In this document: one piece after another, positions 42,876-51,743 of the stretch
How the letters are laid out: each line of letters opens with the position of its first letter
Position numbering within the stretch: the stretch's first letter is position 1
Origin: Mesorhizobium plurifarium
GTDB taxonomy: Bacteria > Pseudomonadota > Alphaproteobacteria > Rhizobiales > Rhizobiaceae
Assembly (NCBI GenBank): GCA_000824785.1
Contig: CCNB01000016.1
Location: forward strand, 46,915 to 110,914
Direction of reading: 5' to 3'
Length of the DNA stretch: 64,000 bases
Program-made: the position numbers and the translations under genes
Notes under the pieces: generated by a model
What the model saw: the letters and a program-made list of their open reading frames with translations, nothing else
What the model was told of the DNA's origin: nothing
The model's database searches: none

Positions 42876-42919
42876 GAAATATTAATTCCAATCTACAGTC
42901 AATATGGAATGAGCATTCC
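42876..42919. promoter_or_regulatory. Two IolR-like operators upstream of iolC
   Basis: GGAATGAGCATTCC (42906-42919) fits GGAA-N6-TTCC exactly and is palindromic except at the centre. GAAATATTAATTCC (42876-42889) fits with one mismatch; its reverse is GGAATTAATATTTC, 13 of 14 identical to 13179-13192. They sit between iolC and the end of iolR, the expected place for repression of the iol operon. Confidence 0.65.
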
Positions 42920-42948
42920 CATGCTGAAAAGCGCCCGCCGCCGAGGCC

Positions 42949-43815
42949 TCAGCCCTTGCGCCGGCGGCCGGCTTCGCGGCGCTTCTCGCCGACGGCGACG
43001 GCCAGCGCCATGGCCAAAGCCATCGTCGCCGAAATCGAGCGGAAGCCGCCGAAATCGGCCTCGGCGACCTCGAACCAGACCTTGGCGAATTGCGCCAGCG
43101 GCGAGAAGGACGAGTCGGTGATGGCCACGATCGACACGCCCTGTTCGGCGATCGAGCGCGTCTCGTCGATGGTCGCGGGCGCGTAGGGCGAGAAGCTGAT
43201 GGCGATGACGGCGTCGCGCGGCGTGGCGAAGCCGATCATCTCGGCGTTGAGCCCGGCTGCCGATTCCACCAACTGGTTGCGGATCTTGAGCTTGCCCAGC
43301 GCATAGGCGATGTAGGACGCCACCGGATAGGAGCGGCGCTTGGCCAGCACATAGATGGTCTCGGCCTTGGCCAGCAAATTGACTGCCTCTTCGAAATGCG
43401 CGTCATTGAGCGAACGCGAAATGTCGCCAAGCGAGGTGCTGGCGGCGGCGACGAAGCCGTCGAAGATCGCCCGGTGCCCGCCGCCGTCCTCGGCCTTGGC
43501 GCGCAGCGCAGCGAGCCGCTCGTCATAGGAGGAGTTGCGTTCGCGCAGCCGCTCGCGGAAAACCTGCTGCAGGCTGGTGAAGCCGTCGAAGCCGAGCTGC
43601 TGGGCAAAACGGATTAGTGTCGAGGGCTGCACCCCGGCCGAGGCGGCGATGCTGGCCGCCGTGCCGAAGGCGATGTCGTCGGGGTTGTCGAGCGCATAGG
43701 CGGCGATCTGCGCGATGCGCTTGGGCAGGCTCGCGCGCCTGTCCAGGATCGTCGCGCGCAGCGTTTCGAAATCGCGAGGCACCCGTTCGTCCATCGTCGC
43801 TCCGCCCACGCCCAT
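42949..43815 (-). CDS. iolR: RpiR-family repressor of inositol genes
   Basis: 288-aa regulator. The N-terminal RpiR-type HTH (ASLPKRIAQIAAYALDNPDD ... ASIAASAGVQPSTLIRFAQQ) is followed by a SIS domain (about 120-250) with VIAISFSPYAPATIDETRSI, which would bind a sugar phosphate. Rhizobial IolR is of this family, and its place directly upstream of iolC supports the name. A start at 43794 is also possible. Expected to bind the GGAA-N6-TTCC sites and release with an inositol catabolite. Confidence 0.88.
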   Translation of the reverse strand: MGVGGATMDERVPRDFETLRATILDRRASLPKRIAQIAAYALDNPDDIAFGTAASIAASAGVQPSTLIRFAQQLGFDGFTSLQQVFRERLRERNSSYDERLAALRAKAEDGGGHRAIFDGFVAAASTSLGDISRSLNDAHFEEAVNLLAKAETIYVLAKRRSYPVASYIAYALGKLKIRNQLVESAAGLNAEMIGFATPRDAVIAISFSPYAPATIDETRSIAEQGVSIVAITDSSFSPLAQFAKVWFEVAEADFGGFRSISATMALAMALAVAVGEKRREAGRRRKG

Positions 43816-43885
43816 ATGGTTCGTCCCTCTCCTGCCCCATCATAGCGAGTTCGCGCAAGAACACCATAAAAAATGATTTGTATGT

Positions 43886-43906
43886 TCCATTCTTTACCAA
43901 AATGGA
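43886..43906. promoter_or_regulatory. Operator-like inverted repeat, iolR/dehydrogenase divergent gap
   Basis: TCCATT (43886-43891) and AATGGA (43901-43906) are inverted around CTTTACCAA, in the 137-bp AT-rich gap between divergent iolR and the dehydrogenase gene. GGACTAATCAATCC (43904-43917) partly resembles the IolR box, with two mismatches. Likely controls one or both genes. Confidence 0.4.
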
Positions 43907-43952
43907 CTAATCAATCCACACCGTTATTTCCTTCATCTTGGAGACAATCGAC

Positions 43953-45062
43953 ATGGTCGGAGTGGGCCTCATCGGCACGGGCTTCATGGGCAAGTGCCAC
44001 GCCATCGCCTGGAACGCGGTGGGCACCGTCTTTCCCGACGTCGACAAGCCGAAACTGGTGCATCTGGGCGAGGTGAATGACGAGTTGGCCCGGCACAAGG
44101 CCGGCGAGTTCGGCTTCGCGAAAGGTTCCGGCGACTGGCGCGCCGTGGTCGACGACCCGGAGGTCGATGTCGTCTCGCTGACCACGCCCAACCAGTTCCA
44201 TCCGGAAATGGCGATCGCCATCCTCCAAGCCGGCAAGCATCTGTGGTGCGAGAAGCCGATGGCGCCGAGCTTTGCCGAGGCCGAGACCATGGCGGCCGCG
44301 GCGAGGAAATCCGGCAAGGTCGCTGTGCTCGGCTACAACTACATCCAGAATCCCGCCATCCGTCACATCGGCGCGTTGCTCGAGGAAAAGATCATCGGCG
44401 ACGTCAACCTCGTGCGCATCGAGATGGACGAGGATTTCATGGCCGACCCGGAGGCGCTGTTCTTCTGGAAGCACGAAGCTTCGTCCGGCTATGGCGCGCT
44501 CGATGATTTCGCCGTGCATCCGCTGTCGCTGATCAAGGCGCTGTTCGGCCGCGTCAGCCGCGTCATGTGCGACATGGCCAAACCCTATGCCGACCGCAAG
44601 ACCGCGTCGGGCGCCCGACGCGCGGTCGAGACCTATGATATCGCCAGCGTCTTGATGCATCTCGAGAACGGCGTCGCCGGCACGCTGCTGGTCAACCGCT
44701 CGGCCTGGGGCCGCAAGGGCCGCATCGCCATCCAGATTTTTGGCTCGAAGGGCTCGATCCTCTACGACCAGGAGCGGATGAACGAGTTCCAGCTCTACCT
44801 CACCGCCGACCGGCCGACCGAACAGGGCTACCGCACCGTCCTGGTCGCGCCGCACCACAAGCCTTACGATGCCTTCCTGCCGGCGCCCGGCCATGGGCTG
44901 GGCTTCAACGATCTCAAGATGATCGAATGCCGCGAGCTCCTGATGCGCATCGCCGGCAGGCCGGCCCGCATCATCGACTTCGACGAGGGACTGGAAATCG
45001 AGCGCACCGTGCATGCCATGGCGCGTTCCTTCCAGGAGCAGCGCTGGGTGGATGTGAGATAG
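43953..45062 (+). CDS. Gfo/Idh/MocA family dehydrogenase
   Basis: 369-aa NAD(P)-dependent oxidoreductase. GVGLIGTGFMGKCHA near the start binds the dinucleotide, LWCEKPMAPS holds the EKP catalytic lysine, and GALDDFAVHPLSLIKALFG is the DxxxH catalytic segment. Longer and divergent from the two 330-aa IdhA paralogues, closer to IolX/IolW- or YrbE-like enzymes. Probably oxidises a cyclitol isomer or derivative (for example scyllo-inositol). The ATG at 43953 follows TTGGAGA. Divergent from iolR. Confidence 0.86.
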   Translation: MVGVGLIGTGFMGKCHAIAWNAVGTVFPDVDKPKLVHLGEVNDELARHKAGEFGFAKGSGDWRAVVDDPEVDVVSLTTPNQFHPEMAIAILQAGKHLWCEKPMAPSFAEAETMAAAARKSGKVAVLGYNYIQNPAIRHIGALLEEKIIGDVNLVRIEMDEDFMADPEALFFWKHEASSGYGALDDFAVHPLSLIKALFGRVSRVMCDMAKPYADRKTASGARRAVETYDIASVLMHLENGVAGTLLVNRSAWGRKGRIAIQIFGSKGSILYDQERMNEFQLYLTADRPTEQGYRTVLVAPHHKPYDAFLPAPGHGLGFNDLKMIECRELLMRIAGRPARIIDFDEGLEIERTVHAMARSFQEQRWVDVR

Positions 45063-45075
45063 GCCAGGCAACGCC

Positions 45076-46068
45076 TCAGAACCGGACTGGCTCGAAGCGG
45101 CCGGACTTCGCGGAGGCAAGTGCTGCCTCGCACAGGATCATCGCCTTGCGGCCATCGGCGGCGCCGACGGCCGGCGCCCGTCCTGCGCCGACCGACTGGA
45201 TGAAATGGTCGAGCTCCGCCTCGTAGGAGTCTGCATAGCGCTCGACGAAGAAATAGAGCGGCCGGTCGGCCGCGATCCCGTTCTCGCCGCTGAGGCTCAC
45301 CGAGGTCGGCGTGCGGTTGCCGGCCTGCAGCATGCCCTTCGCGCCATGCACCTCGATGCGCTGGTCATAGCCATAGACGGCGCGCACGCTGTTGTTGATG
45401 TGGCACTGCTTCCCCGAGGCGGTGCGCAGGATGAACATCGCCGTGTCGTAGTCGCCGAGTTTTGCGTAATAGGGCTCGACCAGCGACGACCCGGTAGCGA
45501 GGAGCTCGACCGGCTCCTCGCCGAGCAGAAAGCGCGCCATATCGAAATCATGGATCGTCATCTCGCGGAACACGCCCCCGCCGCCGGCCAATGCTTCCTC
45601 GGTTTCCGGCTCCGGGTCGCGGCTGGTGATGATCACCTGCTCGACCGCGCCGATCTCCCCGGCGTCAATCCTTTTCTTGACAGCGGCGAAGGACGGATCG
45701 AAGCGTCGGTTGAAGCCGATCTGCAGCGGCACGCCGGCCTTTTCGACCGCCGCCAGGCATTGATCGGTGCGGGCGATGTCGAGGTCGATCGGCTTCTCGC
45801 AGAAGATCGCCTTGCTCTTGGCCGCGGCCCCGATGATCAGGTCGGCATGGGTGCGGGTGGCAGACGCGATCACCACGGCCTTGACCGACGGGTCGTTCAT
45901 CACCGTCGCTGTCTCGGCGATCTCCGCGCCCGTTGCGGCGGCGATCCGCTCGGCGGCGTCGCGTCGCGGGTCGACGACATAGCGCAGGCGCACACCCGGA
46001 TGGCGGGCAAGATTTTTCGCATGCACCGAGCCGATCAGCCCGGCGCCGAACAATGCGGCGTCGATCAT
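45076..46068 (-). CDS. Inositol 2-dehydrogenase paralogue (MocA/IdhA-like)
   Basis: 330-aa Gfo/Idh/MocA protein with the same motif set as the copy at 16423: GAGLIGSVHAKN, AIFCEKPIDLD, MTIHDFDMARFLLGEEPVEL. It is the last gene of the minus-strand operon that begins with the MocC-like gene at 51078 and includes a transporter. By position and family it corresponds to MocA, which acts on rhizopine. It could use myo-inositol, another isomer or an amino-inositol. Confidence 0.88.
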   Translation of the reverse strand: MIDAALFGAGLIGSVHAKNLARHPGVRLRYVVDPRRDAAERIAAATGAEIAETATVMNDPSVKAVVIASATRTHADLIIGAAAKSKAIFCEKPIDLDIARTDQCLAAVEKAGVPLQIGFNRRFDPSFAAVKKRIDAGEIGAVEQVIITSRDPEPETEEALAGGGGVFREMTIHDFDMARFLLGEEPVELLATGSSLVEPYYAKLGDYDTAMFILRTASGKQCHINNSVRAVYGYDQRIEVHGAKGMLQAGNRTPTSVSLSGENGIAADRPLYFFVERYADSYEAELDHFIQSVGAGRAPAVGAADGRKAMILCEAALASAKSGRFEPVRF

Positions 46069-46089
46069 TTTTCTCTCTTTTCAGTTTTG

Positions 46090-46180
46090 AAGCGGCGCAC
46101 CGAAAAGACGCGCCGCTTCATCCTTTGTCTTGATGCATGTCGTTGTCCCAAAACCGCTCCGCACTTTTGGGCGACATGCA
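46090..46180. repeat. Intergenic mosaic repeat (ATGCATGTCG type), copy 2
   Basis: AAGCGGCGC (46090-46098) and GCGCCGCTT (46110-46118) form a 9-bp hairpin, followed by ATGCATGTCG...CGACATGCAT (46133-46181), reverse-oriented relative to 30028-30080. It fills the gap between the ATPase and dehydrogenase genes and may act as a hairpin within their transcript. Confidence 0.7.
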
Positions 46181-46181
46181 T

Positions 46182-47000
46182 CTAGGAGATGACCGCTTCC
46201 GCGCCGGATCCCGGCTTGGTGAAGCGCTCCAGCTCCTGCTGCAATTCGCGAATCTCGCGGCCGCCGGCCATCATGTCCAGCACCTCCTTCTCGGTGATGT
46301 CGCCCTTGCGGAACGTGCCGAGCGAGCGGCCGCGGTTCAGCATGGTGAAGACATCGCCGATCGGATAGGCGTGATGGATGTTGTGGGTGATGAAGATGAC
46401 GGCGAGCCCGCGCTGGCGCGCCTGCGCCACATAGCGCAGCACGATCGAGGCCTGGTGCACGCCGAGCGCCGAGGTCGGCTCGTCGAGGATCAGCACCCGA
46501 GCGCCGTGATAGACGGCGCGCGCGATCGCCACGCATTGCCGCTCGCCGCCGGAAAGCGTGCCGACAGCCTGCTGCGGGTCGCGCACATTGATGCCGATCT
46601 TGCCGAGCTGGTCATAGACGATGGCGTCGGCCGTCTTCATGTCGATACGCCGGGCCGGCCCCCAGCCCTTCACCGGCTCGCGGCCAAGGAAGAAATTGCG
46701 GGTGATGCTCATCAGCGGGATCATCGACAGGTCCTGGAAGACCGTGGCGATGCCGGCGTCGAGGGCCTGTCTTGGCGAGCTGAACGTCACCGGCCTGCCG
46801 TCGACATACATCTGGCCTTCGCTCGGCGTGTGCACGCCCGACAGCGTCTTGATCAGCGTCGACTTGCCGGCGCCATTGTCGCCGAGCAGGCAGTGCACCT
46901 CGCCGGCATGCGCGGCGAACGACATGTCGCGCAGCGCCGTCACCGAGCCGAAGCGGCGGGTGACGTTGCGCAGTTCGATAAGCGGAACGGTCTCGGTCAT
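46182..47000 (-). CDS. CUT2 ABC transporter ATPase, single domain
   Basis: 272-aa ATPase with Walker A GDNGAGKST, signature LSGGERQC, Walker B VLILDEPTSALG and switch FITHNI. Like the one at 15570 it has one domain. ATG at 47000 overlaps the permease stop by 1 bp (TGATG). It energises the permease at 47000-48118. Confidence 0.92.
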   Translation of the reverse strand: MTETVPLIELRNVTRRFGSVTALRDMSFAAHAGEVHCLLGDNGAGKSTLIKTLSGVHTPSEGQMYVDGRPVTFSSPRQALDAGIATVFQDLSMIPLMSITRNFFLGREPVKGWGPARRIDMKTADAIVYDQLGKIGINVRDPQQAVGTLSGGERQCVAIARAVYHGARVLILDEPTSALGVHQASIVLRYVAQARQRGLAVIFITHNIHHAYPIGDVFTMLNRGRSLGTFRKGDITEKEVLDMMAGGREIRELQQELERFTKPGSGAEAVIS

Positions 47001-48118
47001 CAGCGTGCCTCCGTCGCCTTGCGGCGCACGTAATTGTTGACCAGCACCGCGATCAGAAGCATCGAGCCGAGGAAGACCTGGAACCAGTCGGTGTCGATGC
47101 CGGTGTAGAAGATGCCCATCTCCACCGTGCCGAAGATCAGCGCGCCGAACATGGCGCCGATCGCCGAGCCGTAGCCGCCGGTGAGCAGGCAGCCGCCGAT
47201 CACCGCCGCGATGATCGCCTGGAATTCCTTCTGCGTGCCGCGCAGCGTGTCGGCGGAGCCCGCCTCCAGCACCTGGATGACGGCGAACAGCGTCGCCGAA
47301 AGCGCTGTGCCGATGAACAGCAGGATCTTCACCCGGTCGACCGGCACGCCGACATTGCGCGCCGCGCGGTCGTCGCCGCCGACGGCGAACACCCAGTTGC
47401 CGAAGCGCGTCTTGATCAGCAGCCAGGTGGCGAAGGCGGTCACCGCCACCCACCACAGGATCGACATCGAAAGACCCTGCACCATCGCCGAGCCGTCGGG
47501 GCGCGCGGCGATCACGCCATGCGCGGCGAGCCAGGCGAAGACCGGCGCGCCGAACTTGCCGCCGAACAGCCAAACCACGAAACTGCCTTCCTGGCCGTCG
47601 GTGATATAGGGGATCTGCGTGCGCCCGGTGACAGTGCGCGTGATGGCGAGCGTCAGTCCGCGCAGGATGAACAGGCCCGCCAGCGTGACGATGAAGGAGG
47701 GCAGCCTGGTGCGCACGACAAGAATGCCGTTGAGCGCGCCGACTATTGTTGCGATGACGAAGGCGATCGCCACCGCCGCGGGAATGGAAAGCCCGAACTG
47801 GGTGACGCAGAGCCCGATGGTGACGCTGGCAAAGCCGATCATGGAACCCAGCGACAGGTCGAACTCGCCGCCGATCATCAAAAGCGCCACCGCCGCGGCC
47901 AATATGCCGAGCTGCGCCGACACCTGCAGGAAATTGGCGATGCCGGCCATCGAGAACAGGCCGCTATTGCCGGCGGTGATGCCGAAGGCGAGGAAGACGA
48001 TGATGGTGCCGGTGATGGCGCCAAGCTCCGGCCGCCGCATCAGGCGCACCAGGCGTCGCGAAACGGGTTTCGGCTCGGGCGGATGAGCCGGGTTCAGTGC
48101 ATCGGTCACGATCGTCAT
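47000..48118 (-). CDS. CUT2 ABC transporter permease
   Basis: 372-aa membrane protein with about nine hydrophobic segments and the CUT2 region LLMIGGEFDLSLGSMIGFA; the C-terminal segment has IGGCLLTGGYGSAIGAMFG. It is slightly longer than the one at 14491 because of an extra periplasmic loop (about residues 190-225). ATG at 48118 preferred, with an alternative at 48139. Overlaps the ATPase gene. Confidence 0.9.
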   Translation of the reverse strand: MTIVTDALNPAHPPEPKPVSRRLVRLMRRPELGAITGTIIVFLAFGITAGNSGLFSMAGIANFLQVSAQLGILAAAVALLMIGGEFDLSLGSMIGFASVTIGLCVTQFGLSIPAAVAIAFVIATIVGALNGILVVRTRLPSFIVTLAGLFILRGLTLAITRTVTGRTQIPYITDGQEGSFVVWLFGGKFGAPVFAWLAAHGVIAARPDGSAMVQGLSMSILWWVAVTAFATWLLIKTRFGNWVFAVGGDDRAARNVGVPVDRVKILLFIGTALSATLFAVIQVLEAGSADTLRGTQKEFQAIIAAVIGGCLLTGGYGSAIGAMFGALIFGTVEMGIFYTGIDTDWFQVFLGSMLLIAVLVNNYVRRKATEAR

Positions 48119-48210
48119 CCCAATAAGCGTCCAGGGCACCTGAGCAAAATCCGAGGCGGCAGGTGAGGCGGCTTCGCCTTGGCTTGCGTCCGGATTTCTT
48201 GTCCAACAAG

Positions 48211-48247
48211 GGCCCGCCGGTGCTCTGTCTTGGAGCGCCGGCGGGCC
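48211..48247 (-). terminator. Strong hairpin between binding-protein and permease genes
   Basis: GGCCCGCCGGTGCTC and GAGCGCCGGCGGGCC form a 15-bp stem with one T-G pair and a 7-nt loop, starting 9 bp downstream of the binding-protein stop in its direction. No clear U-run follows, so it more likely protects or attenuates the transcript. Confidence 0.7.
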
Positions 48248-48256
48248 ATTATAGCA

Positions 48257-49246
48257 TCAGCGGATGCCGGCCTTGCTGAGATCGCGCACGGCGGCCGCGT
48301 CGTCCTTCATGATGAAGGACGGACCGGTGCGCACGGCCGATGTCGGGAAGGTCTTGTACATCGCCTTGTTGGTGAGGAAGACGACGGGATAGTAGCCCAT
48401 CATATATTGCTGGTTGTCGATGCCGAACATCATCGTGCCTTTGCTGACGGCATCGAGGATCTCGGGCGACAGGTCGAACGTGCCGATCTTGTAATTGCCG
48501 ATCGTGCCGGCATCCGAAAACATCTTGAGCAGCGGTGCCGCGACAGTGGGTCCGAGCGTCAGCACGCCGGTGACGTCCGCATGCGCGGTGAGATAGCCTT
48601 CGACGCGGCGCGTCACGTCGGTCGGGTCCATGGTGGCCGCGACCACGTCGGAGGAGCCGCCGCTCTTCTTCAGCCCGTCATTATAGCCTTCGCAGCGCTT
48701 GTCGAGGCTGACATTGCCGACCTCGTGATTGATGCAGATGCCCTTCTTGACTCCGGCCTTGGCCATGATCTCGCCGGCCTTGACGCCGTTGTCATATTCC
48801 GAGCCGCCGCCGACGAAGAGGTCGAGGCCCCAGGGCTCCACCGCTTCCTCGCCGCTGTCGATGACCACCACCGGGATGCCGGCGGCCTTGGCCGCTTCCA
48901 CCGGCGCCTTCAGCGCGTCCATGTCGGGGATGGAGACGACCAGCCCGTCCGGTTTGGACGCGGTCGCCGCCTCGATCATGCGCGCCATGCGCACCACGTC
49001 GAAGGTTTCCGGCGCCTGGTATTCGACCTTGACGCCGAGCTGCTTGGCGGCGGCCTGCATGCCGTTCTTCACCACGCTCCAATAGACGTCGTTGGCCTGG
49101 CCGTGGGTGACGAAGACGATGCGCACATCGCTTTCCTTCTTCACCTGGGCCGGCGCGGGCAGGACGCCTGCGCCGGCAAAGGCGAGCGAAAGCGCCGCCG
49201 CGCTCAACGCATTTCGCAGTCCGGACATCGAGAATAAGGCACTCAT
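48257..49246 (-). CDS. CUT2 ABC transporter sugar-binding protein (MocB-like position)
   Basis: 329-aa periplasmic binding protein. Signal peptide to about residue 34 (ending PAPAQVKK), then DVRIVFVTHGQANDVYWSVV, typical of type I sugar-binding folds. GIPVVVIDSGEEAVEPWGLD and YKIGTFDLSPEILDAVSKGT line the ligand cleft. ATG at 49246 follows GGAG. It is the transport receptor of the operon; a cyclitol or amino-cyclitol ligand is inferred from neighbours (MocC-, MocA- and deacetylase-like genes). Confidence 0.87.
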   Translation of the reverse strand: MSALFSMSGLRNALSAAALSLAFAGAGVLPAPAQVKKESDVRIVFVTHGQANDVYWSVVKNGMQAAAKQLGVKVEYQAPETFDVVRMARMIEAATASKPDGLVVSIPDMDALKAPVEAAKAAGIPVVVIDSGEEAVEPWGLDLFVGGGSEYDNGVKAGEIMAKAGVKKGICINHEVGNVSLDKRCEGYNDGLKKSGGSSDVVAATMDPTDVTRRVEGYLTAHADVTGVLTLGPTVAAPLLKMFSDAGTIGNYKIGTFDLSPEILDAVSKGTMMFGIDNQQYMMGYYPVVFLTNKAMYKTFPTSAVRTGPSFIMKDDAAAVRDLSKAGIR

Positions 49247-49316
49247 AGTGGTTCTCCTCAGTTGTTGTTGTGTTCCCAAAGTCTTGGCCTCGACCCTCCC
49301 GGTCAGGCCGCCTTCG

Positions 49317-50159
49317 TCATGCTCGAAAGTCCCGGAGCGAGCCGCGGCGGATGGACAGTCCCTCCACGAAGGCCATGAAATCCGGGTCTGGAAGCAGGTC
49401 GAATTCGTCGATGCGGATCTGCGCCGAGTTGGGCTCGATCACCTCGATCTCGCCGGGCGCATTGGCGTGCAGGCAAAGGAAATTCAGCCCTTCGCCGATC
49501 TCACTGAACAGCGCCTCGTAGCGGGCGCGGGCCGGCTGGTTGCGGTGCCACGGCGTTTCCAGCACGGTACTTGCCAGCGTCTCGCCAGCCTCAGCCAGCC
49601 GCTTGCCCGGCGCGGAGAAGACGCTGTCGTCCAGCTTGCCCAGATTATGGATCGGCCCGTAGACGGAAATGCTTTTCGGGAACAAAGTCGGCAGGCGGTA
49701 GTCGATGCCGACCGAGGCGTAGCGGTCGACGAATTCCGGCGAGAACACCGCGCCCATATGGCCGTCGATATGCGTGAGCGTGAGCCCCGCGGCCAAGGCC
49801 GCGTCGATCTGCGCCCGCATCTCGGCCTCCACCGCGTCCGGCTCGCCCCTGGCGCGCAGTTCCGGCACCGAGCGGAACAGATAGCCGTCGCTGTCGACGA
49901 TGCCCGACGCCTGGCTCGCCTTGGTCAGCGGCCGCCAGCGGTAGTACTTCTTCTCCGAGGTGAGCGTGATGTGGACGCCGAGATTGAGCGATGCGTCCTT
50001 GGCGCCTTCCTCGGCGATCTCCAGGAACCACGGGCAGGGCACCATCACCGAGCCGCTGTCCACCGCGCCGGCGCGCTTCAGCTTGAGATAGGCGACATTG
50101 GCGCCGTGGCACATGCCGACATCGTCGATGTTGATGACGACCTTGCGTTCAGCCGGCAT
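49317..50159 (-). CDS. ChbG/HpnK-family (YdjC) carbohydrate deacetylase
   Basis: 280-aa protein of the YdjC/ChbG fold, which removes acetyl groups from N-acetyl sugars. The metal site is suggested by VINIDDVGMCHGAN (Asp-Asp and His), GVHITLTSEK and THIDGHMGAVF. ATG at 50159 overlaps the MocC-like gene by 11 bp, so the two are coupled. In this operon it may deacetylate an imported N-acetyl amino-cyclitol or amino-sugar; this is inference. Confidence 0.85.
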   Translation of the reverse strand: MPAERKVVINIDDVGMCHGANVAYLKLKRAGAVDSGSVMVPCPWFLEIAEEGAKDASLNLGVHITLTSEKKYYRWRPLTKASQASGIVDSDGYLFRSVPELRARGEPDAVEAEMRAQIDAALAAGLTLTHIDGHMGAVFSPEFVDRYASVGIDYRLPTLFPKSISVYGPIHNLGKLDDSVFSAPGKRLAEAGETLASTVLETPWHRNQPARARYEALFSEIGEGLNFLCLHANAPGEIEVIEPNSAQIRIDEFDLLPDPDFMAFVEGLSIRRGSLRDFRA

Positions 50160-51078
50160 GGCGGACCTCCTTTGCGCGCTCGTGCACATAGAAGCCCGCG
50201 CCCTGCGCCAGCTTCTTCAGGTTGCGGTAGCCCATCGTGGCATAGGTCAGGGGATGCGCCTTGGCCGGGTCCTGCTCGGCCTCCACCACCAGCCAGCCGG
50301 AATAGCCCTGGCCGGCGAGGATCTTGAGCAGCGTCGGATAGTCGATCGCGCCGTCGCCCGGCACGGTGAAGATGCCTTCCATCACCGCGCCCATGAAGCT
50401 CATGTCGGCCTCGCGCGCCTTCTTCAGCATGGCCGGGCGCACATCCTTGCAATGCACATGCACGACGCGCTCCACATGCCGGCGCAGCAATTGCTCCGGG
50501 TCGCCGCCGGAAAAGGCGCAGTGCCCGGTGTCGTAGAGCAGGCCGACCGCCTCGCCGGTCGTGTGCATCAGCCGGTCGATCTCTTGGTCGGTCTCGACGA
50601 TCGTGCCCATGTGATGGTGGAAGGCCATGCCGACGCCGAAATCGGAGAACCGTTCGGCGAGCCTGGTGATCTTGGCGCCATAGGCCTTCCATTCGCCGTC
50701 CATCAGCTTCGGCCGCTGCGAGATCGGATCGTGGATCGCGCCATGCCGGCCGCGCGAGGTGTCGGCATAGACGACGCGCCGGGCGCCGAGGTCGCGCAAT
50801 AAAGTCAGATGCGGCCGGATCGCCTCGAACTCCTCGTCCACCTCCTTCTCGCAGATGCGCCCGTCATACCAGCCGGAGACCAGCGCCAGCCCGTAATGGT
50901 CGAGGATGGGCCGGAGCGCGCGGCTCTCGCGCGGGAACTTGCCGCCAAGCTCGGTGCCGGCATAGCCGGCTTCCGCGGTTTCGGCGAGGCAGGTCTCGAG
51001 CGGCGTGTCGCCGCCCAGTTCCGGCACGTCGTCATTGGTCCAGGTGATCGGATTGATGCCAAGTCGAACTGTCGTCAT
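50149..51078 (-). CDS. IolE/MocC-like TIM-barrel protein
   Basis: 309-aa sugar isomerase/dehydratase-fold protein paralogous to IolE at 37911. Family signatures are GINPITWTNDDVPELGGD, AFHHHMGTIVETDQEIDRLM, LLYDTGHCAFSGGD, VVHVHCKDVRP and GWLVVEAEQDPAKAHP. It heads a minus-strand operon with a deacetylase, a CUT2 transporter and an IdhA paralogue, divergent from a MocR-type regulator. MocC of the rhizopine pathway is an IolE relative with the same kind of neighbours. Confidence 0.88.
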   Translation of the reverse strand: MTTVRLGINPITWTNDDVPELGGDTPLETCLAETAEAGYAGTELGGKFPRESRALRPILDHYGLALVSGWYDGRICEKEVDEEFEAIRPHLTLLRDLGARRVVYADTSRGRHGAIHDPISQRPKLMDGEWKAYGAKITRLAERFSDFGVGMAFHHHMGTIVETDQEIDRLMHTTGEAVGLLYDTGHCAFSGGDPEQLLRRHVERVVHVHCKDVRPAMLKKAREADMSFMGAVMEGIFTVPGDGAIDYPTLLKILAGQGYSGWLVVEAEQDPAKAHPLTYATMGYRNLKKLAQGAGFYVHERAKEVRHAG

Positions 51079-51419
51079 TGCTCGCTTTCCGCCCCGCAGC
51101 CGGGATGGCTGCGGGGTTGATGGTCTCGGGAGGAGATGGCTGCGATTGCTGGCGGCAGGGCAAAACCCTGCCGTTTCGTTCGGCAGAACGCCCTCCCAGC
51201 GCTTTGCCTCACATGTTCTGTCGACGCCGTGCCCCAACGTCAGTACGCGAAGTCTACCCCGCTCTGTCTCCCTCGCGAGGGCCAGTTTTGCGGAAAATGA
51301 AGGAACCAGTTTGTGCTGGGAGGTGGCTGTGGCAGGATGATGGGGAAGGACCATGGAGGGGTGTGGCATGAAAGAGCTGAGGTTCGTTGCCAGACCCAAG
51401 CGTCCATCGTCGGCGCGAG

Positions 51420-51670
51420 GCACCCCCCTCTGTCCTGCCGGACATCTCCCCCGCAAGGGGGGAGATTGGCAGCTTCGCCGGCGGCGCCTCTCCAGCAACG
51501 TTTGCGATTGGCGAAGCCGGCGGCGACATCTGATCTCCCCCCTTGCGGGGGAGATGGCCGGCAGGCCAGAGGGGGGTGGGCGGGAACTCGGCCTGCCCAA
51601 GTTTGGGTTCCTCGCCCCCACAAAGCGGGGGAGAGGTGGCTCGGCGAAGCCGAGACGGAGAGGGGGAGCG
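51420..51670. repeat. CTCCCC-type repeat cluster before the MocR-type gene
   Basis: Opposed copies of CATCTCCCCC and GGGGGAGATG-type modules with TTCGCCGGCGGCG and GGCTCGGCGAAGCC spacers, three or more of the same family as 33544-33730. They occupy the middle of the 665-bp gap 51079-51743 between the MocC-like operon and the divergent regulator gene. The remaining gap sequence shows no supported gene. Confidence 0.7.
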
Positions 51671-51743
51671 CCCTGTGCGATTGTTCCCTGTCGCAAGTCA
51701 AAAGCTCACCCGCAACCGTCTTCCAACGCCAGGGCGCGGTGAA